DNA of 7,749 nt from the NCBI GenBank assembly GCA_028711675.1, contig JAQTRT010000147.1, forward strand, positions 1-7,749, in the 5' to 3' direction. Under the pieces are notes generated by a model. The model was not told the DNA's origin and did no database searches. It saw only the letters and a program-made list of their open reading frames with translations. The DNA comes from a bacterium (GTDB taxonomy: Bacteria; Spirochaetota; JAHITG01). The translations under genes were made by a program, and so were the position numbers. The first letter of the stretch is position 1, and each line of letters starts with the position of its first letter. Shown piece after piece: positions 5,978 through 7,749 of the stretch.

Positions 5978-6792
5978 TGAGCGGAAAATCGTATCATCAA
6001 TCAACACATAAGAACCGTTTACCGGGGATCGGGGTCCTGGGCCTGGCCTTATGGCTTCTCTTCTTCATCCATCCGCCGGTCTCAGCCGCGACCTCAGGCG
6101 CGTCCTATCTCTCCCTGAAGCCTTCCGGATACGTGAATGATTTTGCCAATGTCCTGGAGAACGAGACCAGGACCAGACTGGAATACCTGCTCGGCAGCCT
6201 GGAAGCCCGGTCCGGCATCGAGATCGCCGTGGTAACCCTTAACAGTATGGAAGGAAGCAGCATCGAAGAAGCGGCCAATGAGCTCTTCATGAAATGGGGC
6301 GTCGGTAAAAAGGGAACGGACAAGGGCATCCTCTTCCTCACCTCCATCTCGGAAAGAAAAACGCGCATCGAAGTGGGATACGGCCTGGAGGAAGCTGTTC
6401 CGGACAGTAAAGCAGGAAGGATCCTGGACGATTATGCCCTTCCTTATTTCCAAAAAGATGATTTCAACACGGGTATCTATGCCGCGAGCACAGGCCTGGT
6501 AGATGCCCTGAAACAGTATTACAGGATAAACCTGGATTTAACAGGAGATGAAAAGGAATTCCTGGAACAAAAGCAGACATCGTTCGGCACTCTTATCTTT
6601 TATATCATCATCTTCATTATCATGTCCCGTTTTTTCGGACCTTTCTTCTTTCTCTTCCTCTTGGGCAGCGGCCGTTCTCATTACAGCGGCTTCGGTTCAG
6701 GCGGAGGCGGTTTTGGCGGAGGGTTCGGAAGCGGATTCGGCGGGTTCGGCGGAGGGTCATCCGGCGGAGGAGGGGCTTCCCGGAGCTTTTAA
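5977..6792 (+). CDS. TPM-domain membrane protein (YgcG-like) with Gly-rich C-terminus
   Basis: The start is set by the TAATG overlap with the preceding gene. The 271-residue product has an N-terminal signal or anchor (hydrophobic 17-31, then PPVSAA near 33-38). A TPM domain follows at about 50-180: SGYVNDFANVLENETR, then GIEIAVVTL, KWGVGKKGTDKGILFL, RIEVGYGLEEAVPD and AGRILDDYALPYF, all hallmark blocks of the family. A transmembrane segment (about 205-230, rich in Ile/Phe) leads to a Gly-rich tail (231-270) ending GGGGASRSF, close to the GGGASGSW-type end usual for these proteins. The TPM domain would face the periplasm. Some members are reported as phosphatases or as photosystem or respiratory-complex assembly factors, but most bacterial ones have no assigned job. 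Its coupling to a nucleotidyltransferase-fold protein suggests a two-part envelope module. Confidence 0.92.
   Translation: MSGKSYHQSTHKNRLPGIGVLGLALWLLFFIHPPVSAATSGASYLSLKPSGYVNDFANVLENETRTRLEYLLGSLEARSGIEIAVVTLNSMEGSSIEEAANELFMKWGVGKKGTDKGILFLTSISERKTRIEVGYGLEEAVPDSKAGRILDDYALPYFQKDDFNTGIYAASTGLVDALKQYYRINLDLTGDEKEFLEQKQTSFGTLIFYIIIFIIMSRFFGPFFFLFLLGSGRSHYSGFGSGGGGFGGGFGSGFGGFGGGSSGGGGASRSF
6682..6780 (+). repeat. Gly-codon low-complexity tract encoding the TPM protein tail
   Basis: Irregular GGN-rich units (mostly Gly with Phe and Ser) code for the tail with repeated GFG, GGGF and GGFG. The tract is imperfect at DNA level, with mixed ggc, gga and ggg codons, so it is selected protein composition rather than a recent microsatellite expansion. 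Confidence 0.7.
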
Positions 6793-6807
6793 AGGCGAAG
6801 TATACCT

Positions 6808-6851
6808 GTGAGACCGGATATTCTTGACATTATAATTTTATTCAGTAGATT
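6808..6851 (+). promoter_or_regulatory. Two overlapping promoter candidates for the beta-helix gene
   Basis: One candidate is GTGAGA (6808-6813), 17 bases, then a perfect TATAAT (6831-6836), which would start transcription near 6843. The other is a perfect TTGACA (6824-6829), 16 bases, then TAGATT (6846-6851). The two are offset by 15-16 bases. Either would leave a short leader with AAAGGG (6865-6870) as a weak ribosome binding site before the ATG at 6875. Confidence 0.5.
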
Positions 6852-6874
6852 AATATATCATCATAAAGGGACGC

Positions 6875-7749
6875 ATGAAAGGAAAAGAACAAAAAAAGGC
6901 TTTACCGGAAAAGGTTACACGGTTCAAAAAAAACGTTTTTAATTATCTTCTCTGCCAAACGCTGCTCCTCCTCTTTTTCACATGTGTCTTTCCCGTCCTC
7001 TTTTACCGCTCCTCCCTGCGCGCAGCTTATTTTTATGTCAAGACCAACGGGAACAACACATTTTCCGGTTCGAACTGGACAGCAGCCTGGAGGACCATAT
7101 CCTTTGCTGCCAGCAACATTCCCCCGGGCAACTCCTTCTATGTCTCCAACGGCAATTATTTCAATCGCGTGCGGTTTAACAATATTACTAATATAAATAT
7201 GATCTCCTACCCTTACATGATATCCCGGGACAATACGGCTGTCCAGATACTTGGCAGCGGTATGGGCCAGAATCCCGTGGAAATTGATAATTCCCGGAAG
7301 ATAACCATCCTCGGCTTCACAATAAGCGGACAATCGACAGGCGGCGGCGGGAACGGAATAATAATACAGAACGATTCCACCAGTAATTTTATTTTCCGCA
7401 ATGTGGTCTGTTCCAACGGCGACAGGGGTATCTATATATGGGGGACCTCCTGCTCCAATAATCTCATCATGAGCAACAGGGTTTTCCAGCAGCAGGGCGC
7501 AGGATTAAGGACCGGGATCGAAGTTTCAGGAGACCATAATATCATCAAAGGAAATTATGTCTGCAGGCATTCCGGATCTTTACATTACGGAATACATGTC
7601 CAGACATCCAGAGGAAATATCGTGACCGGCAATACTGCCTGCAGCAACAACCTGGACATCCTTGTCCACGGCTTTTACAACCTGGTCTGCAGCAACAATG
7701 TGTCCGGAAACACGAACGGCATCATGCTCTATTCCGGTAAAAGCAACTT
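6875..7749 (+). CDS. Secreted right-handed parallel beta-helix protein (NosD/PbH1-like), 5' part only
   Basis: The frame is open from the ATG at 6875 to the window edge, giving 291 residues and no stop. A basic head of about 24 residues (MKGKEQKKALPEKVTRFKK) precedes a hydrophobic stretch (25-44, LLCQTLLLLFFTCVFPVLFY), then RSSLRA, a possible signal-peptidase site near residue 50. The mature start YFYVKTNGNNTFSGSNW-TAAWRTI (52-75) is the usual entry to DUF1565/beta-helix surface proteins. From about 139 the sequence forms coils of 21-29 residues with G-I-x-[IVL] strands at 161, 185, 214, 239, 261 (D-I-L-V) and 282, and an N-x4-N turn at 171, 196, 222, 248 and 269. These folds occur in polysaccharide lyases, adhesins and surface proteins. 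No catalytic residues can be assigned, and the gene continues beyond the window, where a sorting domain might lie. Confidence 0.88.
   Translation, partial: MKGKEQKKALPEKVTRFKKNVFNYLLCQTLLLLFFTCVFPVLFYRSSLRAAYFYVKTNGNNTFSGSNWTAAWRTISFAASNIPPGNSFYVSNGNYFNRVRFNNITNINMISYPYMISRDNTAVQILGSGMGQNPVEIDNSRKITILGFTISGQSTGGGGNGIIIQNDSTSNFIFRNVVCSNGDRGIYIWGTSCSNNLIMSNRVFQQQGAGLRTGIEVSGDHNIIKGNYVCRHSGSLHYGIHVQTSRGNIVTGNTACSNNLDILVHGFYNLVCSNNVSGNTNGIMLYSGKSN
7355..7749 (+). repeat. Protein-level beta-helix coil repeats (at least five, plus a partial one)
   Basis: Coils begin at codons for residues 161, 185, 214, 239, 261 and 282 and are 24, 29, 25, 22 and 21 residues long; the last runs off the window. Each full coil holds a G/D-I-x-[IVL] strand and an N-[hydrophobic]-x-x-x-N turn. 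The repeats are diverged at DNA level, so they are old structural repeats and not recent tandem duplications. Confidence 0.75.

Noticed and set aside
6902..7333. Minus-strand frame opposite the beta-helix gene
   Set aside because: The plus strand carries a better-supported protein with a signal segment and regular beta-helix coils across the same bases.

Overview
The window looks like part of the chromosome of a Gram-negative (two-membrane) bacterium with moderate GC. The evidence is an outer-membrane beta-barrel of the PorV/PorQ (UPF0164) type, a secreted protein ending in a domain like those exported by the type IX secretion system (T9SS), and several Sec-type signal peptides. This mix fits lineages such as Elusimicrobiota, Fibrobacterota, Bacteroidota relatives or an uncultured candidate phylum. 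The sequence alone does not fix the taxon. I see no rRNA, tRNA, CRISPR array, transposase or phage gene.

Layout. Positions 1-1764 (+) hold the 3' part of a large surface protein: the end of a lamin-tail-like domain, beta-sandwich repeats, a PKD/K319-like domain and a C-terminal sorting domain. It is followed by the PorV/PorQ-like barrel protein (1825-2979, +), which has a strong ribosome binding site and an unusual 64-residue Lys/Glu tail. A short gap with a degenerate CCCT-rich repeat leads to thpR, an RNA 2',3'-cyclic phosphodiesterase (3068-3649, +). On the minus strand, a secreted zinc-metalloprotease-like protein with C-terminal TPRs (5130 down to 3862) overlaps a 60-residue membrane peptide by four bases (3865 down to 3683). 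An AT-rich divergent promoter region (5131-5245) separates this pair from a plus-strand operon: a nucleotidyltransferase-fold protein with a degenerate active site (5246-5977), fused by a TAATG stop/start to a TPM-domain membrane protein (5977-6792). The window ends inside a secreted right-handed beta-helix protein (6875 to the edge, +), which has its own promoter-like sequence.

How the genes may work together. The first two genes look like a cargo and outer-membrane component pair for a T9SS-like route, and the last gene may be another cell-surface or secreted product. The protease/small membrane protein pair and the nucleotidyltransferase/TPM pair each look translationally coupled, so each may act as a two-protein unit at the envelope. 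Their functions are not established from sequence. The observations most worth checking are the metalloprotease, which has metzincin/archaemetzincin-like elements in non-standard spacing and probably a leaderless mRNA, and the coupled nucleotidyltransferase-like/TPM pair.
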